Assembly: GCA_022705325.1 (NCBI GenBank)
Contig: JAKJER010000044.1
Location: 1-51,746 of the forward strand
Reading direction: 5' to 3'
From: Planctomycetota bacterium
GTDB lineage: Bacteria; Planctomycetota; Phycisphaerae; SM23-33
Length of the DNA stretch: 51,746 bases
Part shown: positions 10,987 to 19,136 of the stretch, one piece after another
Layout: every line of letters begins with the position of its first letter
Position numbering within the stretch: position 1 is the stretch's first letter
Translations under genes and position numbers: made by a program
The notes under the pieces: model-generated
The model's database searches: none
Told to the model about the DNA's origin: nothing
Seen by the model: the letters and a program-made list of their open reading frames with translations, nothing else

Positions 10987-11838
10987 ATGGCAAATGCAGA
11001 AGAACTGATGATGCAGGCTAAGGCCATTGAGGCCATGGTGCAAGCCCTGCGAGACTGGGGCAGACTGCTGGATGGGAAGATCCCGTACACCGACCCCGCC
11101 ACCGGGCATGCCGTCTTCAGGGATGTGCCCGACCCCACCCGCCACGTGACAGAGACAGATCGACAGGCCACGCGTGAGGTGTACGCGTTGGTCGGAGAAC
11201 ATGTAAAGGTCTTGCGCGGCCTGCTGAACGAGCATGGATGCCATCCGTTCCTCCGTGAGCCGCTGACTCGTCTTCTGGACGAGGCTAGCATGGGCTTGGG
11301 CGGTCAGGACAGGGGCGGCTATTGGGTCCGCGCCCGTGACTACACCGATCAGCATCTCTGCGGTGAAGCGAAACCCGTGTCCATTCCAGACGAAATGCGC
11401 AAATGGGCCGAGCGGCTCAGGCAGGAGGCCCGGCGGCCCACAGGCTTGCAGGTACCATGGCGGGACGACGCACCCGAGTACATTCCAGCGGCGGAGGCTC
11501 GGAAACTGATGGACGAGGAGGTCAGCCTGCAAACGCTTGGTCGCCTCTGCAAAGGCGGCCATATCAGTTACATGCGAAAGGGACGGCGCCGCAAGCTTCA
11601 TCTGGGCGACCTGCGGAAGTACCTCCAGAGCCAACAACGGGACGAGAAGTGGGCGGCGGCGTATATGTTGTGGATGCGCGGTGCCAAGAGCGGAAAGAAC
11701 CGGATGTTTTGGGAATGTACTGCCTGTGGCCTTCGCTACCCCGAGACCGGCATGGCAACGCCAGAATGCCCTAAGTGCTGCAAGCCCAGCAAGTTAATCG
11801 CCGTCCCTCCGCCCAAGAAGGACAAGCGTCGGCGATAG
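10987..11838 (+). CDS. HTH and zinc-ribbon protein of the integrated element
   Basis: A 283-aa protein, not a recognised family. Residues 1-130 are largely helical. Residues 165-215 (YIPAAEARKLM ... GHISYMRKGRRRKLHL) look like a MerR/excisionase-type helix-turn-helix with a basic wing. Residues 244-264 form a zinc ribbon (Cys244, Cys247, Cys261, Cys264), and the tail is Lys/Arg-rich. This suggests a DNA-binding regulator or replication accessory protein. The ATG at 10987 is chosen over a TTG two codons earlier because a GAGAGAGAGG ribosome site ends 6 nt before it. It opens the rightward gene set of the element. Confidence 0.65.
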   Translation: MANAEELMMQAKAIEAMVQALRDWGRLLDGKIPYTDPATGHAVFRDVPDPTRHVTETDRQATREVYALVGEHVKVLRGLLNEHGCHPFLREPLTRLLDEASMGLGGQDRGGYWVRARDYTDQHLCGEAKPVSIPDEMRKWAERLRQEARRPTGLQVPWRDDAPEYIPAAEARKLMDEEVSLQTLGRLCKGGHISYMRKGRRRKLHLGDLRKYLQSQQRDEKWAAAYMLWMRGAKSGKNRMFWECTACGLRYPETGMATPECPKCCKPSKLIAVPPPKKDKRRR

Positions 11839-12074
11839 CTACTTCCAGTCTATTTCCACGTACGAACGGTCGGCTCATTTCTTTTTGCCCAGATTTCCCC
11901 CGTTTTCGCGGGAATTCGCGAGGTCTGCACGGACTCTCGCAGGAACCCGCCTCCCTCCGCATTTCCAGGCCTTTCGTGGCTTGTACAAGACGGGCATGGC
12001 ATCCAAGCGTCGCCTGGTGGCGAGGCGTGCCAACAGCCGAGTACGGGCCGGTTAGCCCGGTGGAGACCGATCAG

Positions 12075-12278
12075 ATGGACAAAGAAGATGACTGTCAGCA
12101 ATTCCCCAAGATGGCCCTGCGGCCTAAGGAAGCGGCTCGGGCGTTGGGGATATCGCCCCGAAAGCTGTGGGAGCTGACAATTCGCCGGGAGATGCCTCAC
12201 CGCCGGGCGGGACGGGCCGTCCTCTACTCGGTGGACGAGCTGCGTGAATGGCTGAAGGGAGGGCAGCCTCATGAGTGA
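12075..12278 (+). CDS. AlpA/MerR-type helix-turn-helix (excisionase-like) protein
   Basis: A 67-aa protein with the standard excisionase/AlpA signature: LRPKEAARALGISPRKLWEL (16-35), a basic wing (REMPHRRAGRAVLY) and the ending DELREWL. Such proteins bind DNA bends at attachment sites or promoters and control excision and replication of integrated elements. The last 8 nt overlap the start of the next gene (ATGAGTGA), so the two are translationally coupled. Longer starts in this frame are possible, but upstream residues have no family match. The 236 nt before it carry a 10-bp palindrome, CTTGTACAAG, at 11980-11989, a possible operator. Confidence 0.8.
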   Translation: MDKEDDCQQFPKMALRPKEAARALGISPRKLWELTIRREMPHRRAGRAVLYSVDELREWLKGGQPHE

Positions 12279-13104
12279 TCGCACAAGCAGTGTCCCCTTG
12301 CGCCCTCCCCACATGTCCCCCCCGCGGCGGGTGGCGTTCGGGGCGATCCAGTCCCAGGGACACAGGGTCGGGTTATATGGACCGGGCGGGATCGGGAAGA
12401 CGACGCTGGCCGCGACGGCGCCCGGCCCGGTCGGCTTCATCGACCTCGACGACTCCCTGCCGATCCTCCGGCCGTCGCTGGGCGAACTGGACATCCGCCG
12501 TGTGACCGGCATCACCGGCTGGCAGGATCTCCGCGATGCCCTGTGCAGCGATGGCTGGGATGAGGTTCAAACCCTGGTGGTCGACTCGGCGACGAAGGCC
12601 GAGGAACTGGCCTTGGAGTGGACCCTCCGAAACGTGCGACACGAGAGAGACGGCGTGGTCATACGCCGGTTGGAGGACTTCGGTTTTGGGAAGGGATGGC
12701 AGCACGTATTCGAAACCTTCTTGCCGCTGCTGAACGACCTGGACGGACACGTCCGGGCTGGCCGAAACGTCGTGCTCATCATGCACGACTGCACGGCAAC
12801 GGTCCCGAACCCCAAGGGAGAAGACTATCTCCGTTGGGAGCCCCGACTCCAGAACCCTTCCAGTGGCAAGGCGTCGATCCGGTTACGAGTGCGTGAGTGG
12901 TTGGATCATCTGCTCTTCGCGAGCTACGACCTGGCCGCCAAGGACGGCAAAGCCCGCGGCAGCGGGACGCGCACGGTCTACCCCCAGGAAACCCCATGGG
13001 CCATGGCGAAGAGCCGGACCCTCACCACCCCCGTCGAACTGGTAAAGTTCGATACGACCCTGTGGAATCAACTGCTGGCCGACACGGCCAAGAAAGGAAA
13101 CTAA
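12271..13104 (+). CDS. Phage-type RecA-like ATPase (Sak4/AAA_24-like)
   Basis: A 277-aa P-loop ATPase of the kind used by phages and plasmids for single-strand annealing recombination. Walker A is GPGGIGKT (37-44) after RVGLY; FIDLDDS (57-63) follows as in AAA_24 proteins; Walker B is LVVDSA (102-107). The region VVLIMHD (about 168-174) is the expected sensor strand. The C-terminus LVKFDTTLWNQLL is an ordered end rather than a truncation. In related elements such a gene is paired with a single-strand-binding or DUF669-like protein, and here the next gene follows after 2 nt. It likely supports recombination-dependent replication of the element. Confidence 0.75.
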   Translation: MSDRTSSVPLRPPHMSPPRRVAFGAIQSQGHRVGLYGPGGIGKTTLAATAPGPVGFIDLDDSLPILRPSLGELDIRRVTGITGWQDLRDALCSDGWDEVQTLVVDSATKAEELALEWTLRNVRHERDGVVIRRLEDFGFGKGWQHVFETFLPLLNDLDGHVRAGRNVVLIMHDCTATVPNPKGEDYLRWEPRLQNPSSGKASIRLRVREWLDHLLFASYDLAAKDGKARGSGTRTVYPQETPWAMAKSRTLTTPVELVKFDTTLWNQLLADTAKKGN

Positions 13105-13106
13105 CC

Positions 13107-13940
13107 ATGCTTCCCACCAGCGAGGGCCTCTATAACGCCTATCCGGTCGAGATCGGAATCGCCGATACCGGCCCGAACAAGCTCGCCACTTGCGTCATCC
13201 GCTTCAGGCTATTCGAAGAGCAACAGTCCGACGGGAAGTGGCGGGCCTGCGGGGACGAGAACCTGGAGATCGTCGGCTATTTCTACCTGGAGCGAAAAGA
13301 CGGGTCCTTGAACCCCATCAGCTTCTCCATGCTCAAGGACTCGCTCAATTGCAGCGAGCAGGATGTTCTGCGGCTCCAGGAGGTAGACCTGTCGAACCAC
13401 CCTGTCCAAGTGAAGCTCGGATACCACGAGCACAACGGCAAGACTCGCCTGAAGGTCGACTTTCTGAATCCGCACGGCAGCACCGGCGGAATCGGCGTCG
13501 CAAAGGGCGATGAACCCACCCGCAAGTCGATCTCCGATCGTCTGGCTCCCCAGCTCCGGGCAGAGTTCGGGTCAGCCCAGGTGGCGCCGAAGGCCTCCTC
13601 CAAACCCAGCATCGCGACAGCCACGAGCACGGCGGTCCCCCTGAAACTGCCCCCGGCCAAACCGAAGGCGCCGCCGATGAGCCCGCCTCCCAGTCCTCAA
13701 GGACCTGAGCAAGTTCAGGCACCGGCCGCCCCGCAAGCCGATCCCAAGGGTGCGATGCCGGAGGAAGCTTGGGACGAATTCTGTCGCCGGTGCCCGCCTG
13801 GGTGGGACCAAGCGGCGGTCGAAAAGGAGTGGTACCGGATCATCGCTGACTTGTTCCCAGCTAAGCAGCCCGAGCAGCTCACGCCGGGCGACTGGGCCGT
13901 TATGCGGGACCAGGGTCCCGGGAAGATCATTCCCTTCTAG
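13107..13940 (+). CDS. Putative ssDNA-binding/DUF669-like partner of the ATPase
   Basis: A 277-aa protein starting 2 nt after the ATPase gene, with AGAAAGGA as ribosome site. Residues 1-125 are predicted mixed beta-sheet (AYPVEIGIADTG, ATCVIRFRL, NLEIVGYFYLE, HPVQVKLGYHEHNGKTRLKV), as in DUF669/OB-fold-type proteins. Residues 160-215 form a Pro/Ala/Lys linker. Residues 220-277 are a compact tail with two Trp residues. Position after a Sak4-like ATPase suggests a single-strand-binding role. I do not recognise the sequence itself, so this rests on context and the secondary-structure pattern. Confidence 0.5.
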   Translation: MLPTSEGLYNAYPVEIGIADTGPNKLATCVIRFRLFEEQQSDGKWRACGDENLEIVGYFYLERKDGSLNPISFSMLKDSLNCSEQDVLRLQEVDLSNHPVQVKLGYHEHNGKTRLKVDFLNPHGSTGGIGVAKGDEPTRKSISDRLAPQLRAEFGSAQVAPKASSKPSIATATSTAVPLKLPPAKPKAPPMSPPPSPQGPEQVQAPAAPQADPKGAMPEEAWDEFCRRCPPGWDQAAVEKEWYRIIADLFPAKQPEQLTPGDWAVMRDQGPGKIIPF

Positions 13941-14032
13941 CCCGGCCAAGCGAGACGACAAGGACGTCGACTTACACTGTGGGACGGGCCAAGGGAACGG
14001 ACGCCCTTGGTCCACCCGGAAAGGGAACCAAG

Positions 14033-14218
14033 ATGAACAGACTTCGCCAACGACTGGTCGAACGAAGCCGAGCCGCTAAAGAAGGCAGACGATACGGAGC
14101 ATTTTGTCGCGGTGCCAACGCCCGTCGCGGTGGCTGCGCGGGTAACCCGTTCCCCCCAGGCAGCGAGGATGCCCGCTGCTGGGAGGCGGGCTGGCAGTAC
14201 GCGGAAGAAAGGCCATAG
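14033..14218 (+). CDS. RMF/CrpP-like small protein
   Basis: A 61-aa basic protein ending GNPFPPGSEDARCWEAGW. The arrangement G..A...G then NPF (38-40), GS (43-44), Trp50 and GW (53-54) matches the ribosome modulation factor/CrpP small-protein family, common on plasmids and phages. Ribosome modulation factor dimerises ribosomes. CrpP was reported as a fluoroquinolone-modifying enzyme, but that role is debated. The ATG at 14033 has AAAGGG 7 nt upstream; the frame extends further up without a ribosome site. It sits between the ATPase-partner gene and the primase gene, so it belongs to the element's replication block. A role in taming host translation is possible but inferred. Confidence 0.6.
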   Translation: MNRLRQRLVERSRAAKEGRRYGAFCRGANARRGGCAGNPFPPGSEDARCWEAGWQYAEERP

Positions 14219-14277
14219 GTCAAACACGGTTAACCACTCTCGCGCCCGGCCGCCAAAGCGGCTGCGGATGATCGAGG

Positions 14278-16683
14278 ATGTCAATGTCGACATGTCAGCA
14301 ACAGGATCTCGCGACGAACGTCCGCTACGGATACAGTCAAGGCTGGTCGTTTACACCCCTCGACGGCAAGCGCCCGGTTTCGAAGGGCTGGCAGGCCGCG
14401 CCGCGCGAGTCGCTGGAAGAGGCCCTCGCCTGGGCAGATCAGGGCAACGTCGGACTCCGTACCGGGCGGGCCAGTGGCATCGTCGTGATCGACGTGGACC
14501 CCGGCGCCGACATGGAGCCCTTGAATCTCCCCGGCACGGTAACGGCCCTCACGGGGCGCCCTGGCGGTCTTCATCTGTACTTCGCCTGCGACAAGCCGCT
14601 GGGCAACTCGTCCGGAAAGCTGGGGCCGCACATCGACGTGAAGGCCGACCGCGGTCAGGTCGTCTTCCCCGGGTCTGTCCACCCCGATACCGGCACGGTC
14701 TACGGCTGGGCAGAAGGACGTGAACCCTGGAATGTCGAGGTAGCCGAGTTGCCCGCCCATATTGTCGACCTGCTTACCTCAGCGGATCGGCCCGCCCAGG
14801 ACGCGGCGGGCCCGGCGCCCGACGACGAAACACCCTCCGATCCGGTCCAATCGCCGTCGACCGCTCGAAGAGTCCCAAACGCTCCTGCGGACGGCAAGGT
14901 GCGTGATTACGTCCGGACCGCTTTCCAACTGGAGCTTCACGCCGTCCGCTCTGCGGCGAACGGGACCCGAAACCACACCCTAAACCGGGCGGCATTCTGC
15001 CTGGGGCGCTTGGTCGGCGGGGGGTACCTGCCGCGCGTCGAGGTCGAGGCGACTCTACTCGCGACGGCCGAGTCCGTGGGTCTGGCCCGAATGGAGGCCA
15101 TGACGACCATCCGCTCCGGCCTCGACGCCGGGATCGCTCAGCCGCGGGTAGTAGAGCTGTCGGCGCCCGCTAGCGCAGCGGCCGCAGACCTGCCCGAACA
15201 GTCGGAATACGTTCTCATTCCGGGGCCTCACACGGATGACGAAGGCACAAGCGTCGAGCGATCGAACGCGGAGTTCGGGGCTGAGGTCTTGGCCCGGCTG
15301 CCCGCCGACGCGATCTATCGGCGGGACTTCATCCCCGGCGAGATCGTGGGCTCACCGGGCGGGCGGAAGTGGGTCGAATTCTCCTGTGACCGGATGCGGA
15401 TCGTCATCGACAGCCACGTCAAGCTGGGCAAGTGGATCGCGAACCGGCAGGCCAAGGGGCAGTCGCTCCTCTATCAGGCTTCCAGCAAGGACGTCGCGGG
15501 GATAGTGATCGCCTACACGAGCGGTGCGGTCGGCGTTCGGGACCTGTCGTTGATGGTGTCCTACCCGGTGTACGGGCCCGGCTTCGTGCGGGTCGAGCCG
15601 GGCTGGCACGACGGTCTCTTCTACGACCCGCCCGACGAGCTGAGCGACCTCCAGCCGGAGACCGACTGCGAGGTGATCGCCAACGTGTTGCACGACCTGG
15701 TGGCGGACTTCCCCTTCAAGACCGAGGCTGACCGGCAGAACTTCTTCGGCCTGCTGCTGACGCCCCTCATCGCGCCCGCCATCGAGGGCAACAGGCCAAT
15801 GCACTTGCTGAACGCCCCGCTGGAACGGACAGGGAAAAGCAAACTGGTGAACGAGGTCTTCGGCGGCGTCATCACCGGGCGGGACACGCCGTCCATGCAG
15901 ATCACCGACCGCGAAGAGGAACGCGAGAAGCGCATCCTGGCGATGCTTTTCCAGGGCGAGACGCTCATGCACCTCGACAATTTGCCCGCCTACATCGACT
16001 CCCCGGCTCTGGCGAGTCTGCTGACGACCCAGCGGTTCCTGGGCAGGCTGCTGGGCTATTCGCGGAACGTGTCCCTGCCCAACAATTTGACCATCGTCGG
16101 CACGGGCAACAACGTCCAGGCGTCCGGCGAGATCGCCAAGCGGATCGTCCCCATCATGATCGAGCCGACCTCGGCCAACCCGGAGGCCCGGACCGACTTC
16201 CAGCATCCCGACATCCGGGCCTATGTGCGGCAGCAGCGTCGGACGGTACTGGAATGCTTGCTGGGGCTGGTGGAAAACTGGCTCGCCGCGGGGCGCCCGA
16301 AGCACGCCAACCGTCTGGGCGGCTTCGAAACGTGGTCCGAGACCGTTGGCGGCATCCTCCAGGTGAACGGCCTGCGGGTATGGCGGACCAACGAGGCTGA
16401 GTGGCGATGCCGAGCCAACACCGGGGGAGGCGAGATGCTCCGCTTCGTGGAGCTCTGGCACGAGCGGTTCGGCCCAGTGGAGGTCGTGCCCAAGGACCTG
16501 CTGAACCTGGCCGAGCAGGAGGAGTTGTTCGCGAGCCTCTTCGCTAGGCGCAACCCACAGGCGATCGCCACTGCGTTCGGCCGGATGCTCCAGCGGCACG
16601 CAGATACGCCGGTGGGGAACTGGCGCATCCGATACCGCAGCAATTCCAATCGCCCCTGCTACCGCCTGGAGGAAATCGAATGA
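14278..16683 (+). CDS. Primase-polymerase with C-terminal P-loop domain
   Basis: An 801-aa replication protein. The N-terminal archaeo-eukaryotic primase (Prim-Pol) domain (about 10-160) has the acidic pair ID-x-D (Asp72, Asp74), the GGLHLYF motif with His99, and ID-x-K (Asp120, Lys122). Residues 165-340 are a linker plus a helical primase C-terminal-like region. The C-terminal domain (about 340-700) resembles the D5/VapE-type helicase region: a degenerate P-loop, APLERTGKS (513-521), and LMHLDNLP (Asp567) as Walker B. The first P-loop Gly is replaced by Ala. A start at 14284 would place GAGG at a better distance than 14278. Its stop overlaps the next gene by 4 nt (ATGA). Such proteins start replication of plasmids, phages and satellites. 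Confidence 0.85.
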   Translation: MSMSTCQQQDLATNVRYGYSQGWSFTPLDGKRPVSKGWQAAPRESLEEALAWADQGNVGLRTGRASGIVVIDVDPGADMEPLNLPGTVTALTGRPGGLHLYFACDKPLGNSSGKLGPHIDVKADRGQVVFPGSVHPDTGTVYGWAEGREPWNVEVAELPAHIVDLLTSADRPAQDAAGPAPDDETPSDPVQSPSTARRVPNAPADGKVRDYVRTAFQLELHAVRSAANGTRNHTLNRAAFCLGRLVGGGYLPRVEVEATLLATAESVGLARMEAMTTIRSGLDAGIAQPRVVELSAPASAAAADLPEQSEYVLIPGPHTDDEGTSVERSNAEFGAEVLARLPADAIYRRDFIPGEIVGSPGGRKWVEFSCDRMRIVIDSHVKLGKWIANRQAKGQSLLYQASSKDVAGIVIAYTSGAVGVRDLSLMVSYPVYGPGFVRVEPGWHDGLFYDPPDELSDLQPETDCEVIANVLHDLVADFPFKTEADRQNFFGLLLTPLIAPAIEGNRPMHLLNAPLERTGKSKLVNEVFGGVITGRDTPSMQITDREEEREKRILAMLFQGETLMHLDNLPAYIDSPALASLLTTQRFLGRLLGYSRNVSLPNNLTIVGTGNNVQASGEIAKRIVPIMIEPTSANPEARTDFQHPDIRAYVRQQRRTVLECLLGLVENWLAAGRPKHANRLGGFETWSETVGGILQVNGLRVWRTNEAEWRCRANTGGGEMLRFVELWHERFGPVEVVPKDLLNLAEQEELFASLFARRNPQAIATAFGRMLQRHADTPVGNWRIRYRSNSNRPCYRLEEIE

Positions 16684-17363
16684 CTTTGGACAGCGTTATT
16701 GACCGTCTTGCGAGCCTCGGCGACCCTCCGCGAGCTTCAGAAGGCCGAAGCTCGCAATACAAACCATTGCCGGAACAAAAGATACGCAATTCCTGCGAGC
16801 CTCGCGAGCTTCTTTTACTGCCTTGCGCGTGCGCGGGCGCGCGCGCCCGTACAGTAGCGCCGGGCGCAGGAGCCTCGCAAAGCTCGCGAAGCTCGCACCC
16901 GGTGCCGTCGCTGAAGGTGACCGTCCTACGGCATTGCCGCTGTCTGGACTGTCGCAAGTGGGTCGCCGCCGACCGAGCTTGCCGGGCCGGGATCGGGGGC
17001 GTGAAGGTCACGTGGGGCACGGGGGAGCGGGTTTGTGATCCGCCGCCTGACGCGTGGCAGTATTGCGCTGGGTACAACGGGCCCCAGGTCAGCCCGGACG
17101 TTTGGGTCTGGCCGCATACGGAAGGGGTAGAAATGGTCTCGGCCTATCCCGCCGACGACTCGGTGCCATCCGATCCAGCCGCCACCACACAGCCACAGTC
17201 CATCCCCGAGGAGCTGCGGGGGGTCTTCGAGGAGCGGGCGGCCATCCGGGAGTTCGACGCCAATATGCCCCGCGAGCAGGCGGAGGCGATGACGCGAGCA
17301 AATGTTCTCAAGCAGATCGGCACGGCGAGGGGGACAGACAAAGGGGACGCGGGGGATCGCTGA
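16680..17363 (+). CDS. Cys-containing protein following the primase, carrying the repeat cluster
   Basis: A 227-aa frame coupled to the primase by a 4-nt ATGA overlap. I do not recognise it. Residues 1-75 are low in order and are encoded by the repeat cluster described separately. Residues 80-125 contain CRCLDCRKWVAAD and three further Cys, a likely small zinc-binding unit. The C-terminus (about 185-215) is helical with VFEERAAIREFDANMPREQAEA. The protein may simply read through an origin of replication at its 5' end. It is plausibly a real gene because the coupling and the Cys motif are conserved features, but the product's function is unknown. Confidence 0.55.
   Translation: MTLDSVIDRLASLGDPPRASEGRSSQYKPLPEQKIRNSCEPRELLLLPCACAGARARTVAPGAGASQSSRSSHPVPSLKVTVLRHCRCLDCRKWVAADRACRAGIGGVKVTWGTGERVCDPPPDAWQYCAGYNGPQVSPDVWVWPHTEGVEMVSAYPADDSVPSDPAATTQPQSIPEELRGVFEERAAIREFDANMPREQAEAMTRANVLKQIGTARGTDKGDAGDR
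16709..16900. repeat. Iteron-like GCGAGC / AAGCTCGC repeat cluster, candidate origin
   Basis: Repeated and inverted units built on GCGAGCTT/AAGCTCGC fill this stretch: GCGAGCCTCGG at 16710, CGCGAGCTTC at about 16730, GAAGCTCGCA at 16747, GCGAGCCTCGCGAGCTTC at 16795, and GAGCCTCGCAAAGCTCGCGA at 16870 followed at once by another AGCTCGC unit. Between them lies an alternating GC tract (16825-16849). Regular spacing of direct and inverted units beside a primase gene is typical of a replication origin. Confidence 0.5.
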
Positions 17364-17432
17364 AGGTGCCGTGTGTGAATGTCCTTTGTTGATCAGTATG
17401 GCGGGCCGTGTAGCCCGAGAGGAGTATACCAG

Positions 17433-17681
17433 ATGACGGATTTGAGACTGGTGGGCAAACAGAACCTGGAGCCGCTGCTGTCGGAAGATGACGTGATCGA
17501 CATTTTGGGCCTCCGAGACCGACGCAGCCCGAAGAACGCGCTGCGGTGGCTCATGCGGATGAGGCGGATCGGCTACGTCCGCAAGGGCCGCGGGGTCTAC
17601 GGATTTCGGCGGGCCGACGTCGAGGAGTTCATCGCCCGAAACACCGTAACTGCCGCGGGCCAGAGTGGACGGGACACTTAG
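17433..17681 (+). CDS. Small winged-helix/excisionase-like DNA-binding protein
   Basis: An 82-aa protein with the pattern LLSEDDVIDILGLRDRR (15-31), NALRWLMRMRRIGYVRKGRG and FRRADVEEFIARN. This is the helix-turn-helix plus wing and closing helix of excisionase-type (HTH_17) proteins. The ATG at 17433 is preceded by AGAGGAG about 9 nt upstream. With the AlpA-like protein at 12075 it is the second excisionase-type protein of the element. It lies just before the repressor and integrase genes, the usual place for a recombination directionality factor. Confidence 0.7.
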   Translation: MTDLRLVGKQNLEPLLSEDDVIDILGLRDRRSPKNALRWLMRMRRIGYVRKGRGVYGFRRADVEEFIARNTVTAAGQSGRDT

Positions 17682-17694
17682 CCAAGCCTATACT
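17666..17694 (+). promoter_or_regulatory. Promoter for the Xre-integrase operon
   Basis: TGGACG (17666-17671), a 17-nt spacer and TATACT (17689-17694) make a good sigma-70-type promoter. It is placed 27 nt before the Xre start codon and runs straight into the palindromic operator. Confidence 0.45.
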
Positions 17695-17696
17695 AC

Positions 17697-17712
17697 CCTG
17701 TCATATGACAGG
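17697..17712. promoter_or_regulatory. 16-bp palindromic operator before the Xre gene
   Basis: CCTGTCATATGACAGG is a perfect palindrome 8 nt upstream of the Xre start codon and directly after the TATACT box. A Cro/C1-type dimer binding here would block transcription of its own gene and the integrase. An identical left half is present at 10509-10518. Confidence 0.6.
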
Positions 17713-17720
17713 AACAGGAC

Positions 17721-17942
17721 ATGGGAAAGCGAGTCCAAGAAACCTTCAGCGACCAGCTTAGGCGCGCCATCCGCGCTAGCAGACAGTCGCTGGTGAGGAT
17801 TGCGGCTGGTGCAGGGATCAATGACGGGCTGTTGAGCCGGTTCATGCGGGCCGAGAGGGGCCTGACGACGCCGACGCTGGACAAGGTCTGCGGATACCTG
17901 AAACTAGAGCTCCGGATGGAGCAGGAAGGAGAAACCGCGTGA
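17721..17942 (+). CDS. Xre-family (Cro/C1-type) regulator
   Basis: A 73-aa protein consisting of one Cro/C1 helix-turn-helix: FSDQLRRAIRASRQSLVRIA, AAGAGINDGLLSRFMRAERG and TPTLDKVCGYLKLEL. The domain spans about residues 9-62 with no extra domain, so it is a minimal phage-type repressor. It is preceded by a promoter and a perfect palindrome, which suggests self-repression. The stop overlaps the integrase start by 4 nt (GTGA), so it controls integrase expression at both transcription and translation. Confidence 0.8.
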   Translation: MGKRVQETFSDQLRRAIRASRQSLVRIAAGAGINDGLLSRFMRAERGLTTPTLDKVCGYLKLELRMEQEGETA

Positions 17943-19054
17943 AGACCAAGACGCCAACCAGTGTGTGGATCGTGCCCTACAGGGGCAAACGGGGGACGAC
18001 GTATCGCCTGCGCTGGATCAACCCGAGGACTGGCGAATGGGAGGCGGAGGCCTGTGGCCGGGACTTGGCGTATGCCAGGGAACGCCGGGATCAGGTACGT
18101 CAGGAACTCCGGGACGGCCTTACAGGCAAGCTGCCCGAGACGACGGTCCAGGGGTTGATCGACCAGCTCCCGGTCCTCATGGCGGGCAAGAGCGCCACGC
18201 ATACCATCCCCAGCACCCAAGGCAGCCTGCGAGAGCTTCAGGCTCTGTGCAAGCCCTCGACCATCGCCGACATCGACAGGGCGGTGATCATGTCCTTCCG
18301 TTCCAAGCGGCTGGAGGCAGAGGCATCGGTCGCCACCGTGAACAAGGATTTGCGGCAGATCCGCTCGGCCCTGTCGTATGCGGTGGATGCCGGGCTGCTG
18401 CGAGCCAACCCGCTGCTGCGGTGGAAGCAGTTCCTCCTCAAGGAGCCCGAGCTCGTCATTCGGGTCGTGGAGGAGGACGAGTTCGCCAAGCTGTATGCGG
18501 CCTGCGACGACACCACCTTCAAGACCGCCCTCCAGGTCGCCTACCGTGGGGGGCTGCGGCGGAAGGAACTGGTGAATCTGCGATGGGATGCCGTCCGGCT
18601 GGATGAGAGCGGCGAGAACAGCGTCATCGGTGTGGTGAATGTCCCGGAAGCGGGCGAACTGACGAAGAGCCGCAAAAACCGGATGGTTCCCATGCATCCC
18701 CTCGTGCACCGGGACTTGACGGAATTGTGGAATTGTACCAGTAAGAAGATCATCGACGGTACAATAGTCCCATGCAGCCCGTACGTGTTCTGCTGGCCTG
18801 ACGGCAGGCAGTGGAAGCCGGACTGGGTTAGCCGCACGTTTCGGGTGTTGGTCAAGGGCTGCAAGATTGCCTCTTGCACTTTACACGATCTTCGGCGATC
18901 ATTCTCGACCTTGGCCCAGCGTCGCGGCGTAGACAAGTTTACGGTCAAGGATCTGGGCGGCTGGTCCGAGGTGTCCGTGGTCGAGAGGCACTACACGGGC
19001 GAGGTGCCCGAGGTTCTCCGCAACGCGATGAAGAAGATCGCGGGGACGGCCTGA
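17939..19054 (+). CDS. Tyrosine recombinase (integrase)
   Basis: A 371-aa phage-type integrase. An Arm/N-terminal DNA-binding region (about 1-60) precedes a SAM-like core-binding domain (about 65-160) and the catalytic domain (175-365). The catalytic set is complete: Arg207 in GGLRRKEL, Lys243 in LTKSRKNR, His316 and Arg319 in LHDLRRSF, Trp342 in LGGWSE at the second His position, and the nucleophile Tyr352 in VVERHYTG. It starts with GTG, coupled to the Xre gene. It ends 82 nt before a tRNA-Leu gene, on the same strand and facing the tRNA's 5' end. This integrates and excises the element; the attachment core could not be identified. Confidence 0.92.
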   Translation: MKTKTPTSVWIVPYRGKRGTTYRLRWINPRTGEWEAEACGRDLAYARERRDQVRQELRDGLTGKLPETTVQGLIDQLPVLMAGKSATHTIPSTQGSLRELQALCKPSTIADIDRAVIMSFRSKRLEAEASVATVNKDLRQIRSALSYAVDAGLLRANPLLRWKQFLLKEPELVIRVVEEDEFAKLYAACDDTTFKTALQVAYRGGLRRKELVNLRWDAVRLDESGENSVIGVVNVPEAGELTKSRKNRMVPMHPLVHRDLTELWNCTSKKIIDGTIVPCSPYVFCWPDGRQWKPDWVSRTFRVLVKGCKIASCTLHDLRRSFSTLAQRRGVDKFTVKDLGGWSEVSVVERHYTGEVPEVLRNAMKKIAGTA

Positions 19055-19136
19055 TGCGAGGCTGTTCTGCCGAACTGCTGCCAAAGTTATCTGTGGCAGG
19101 TGCTGCAAACGCTGTAAGTCCTTGAAAAAACGATAC

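Noticed and set aside
16709..16900. Repeat cluster as a CRISPR array
   Set aside because: Units are short (6-10 nt), irregular and inverted, with no uniform spacers and no cas genes in the window.
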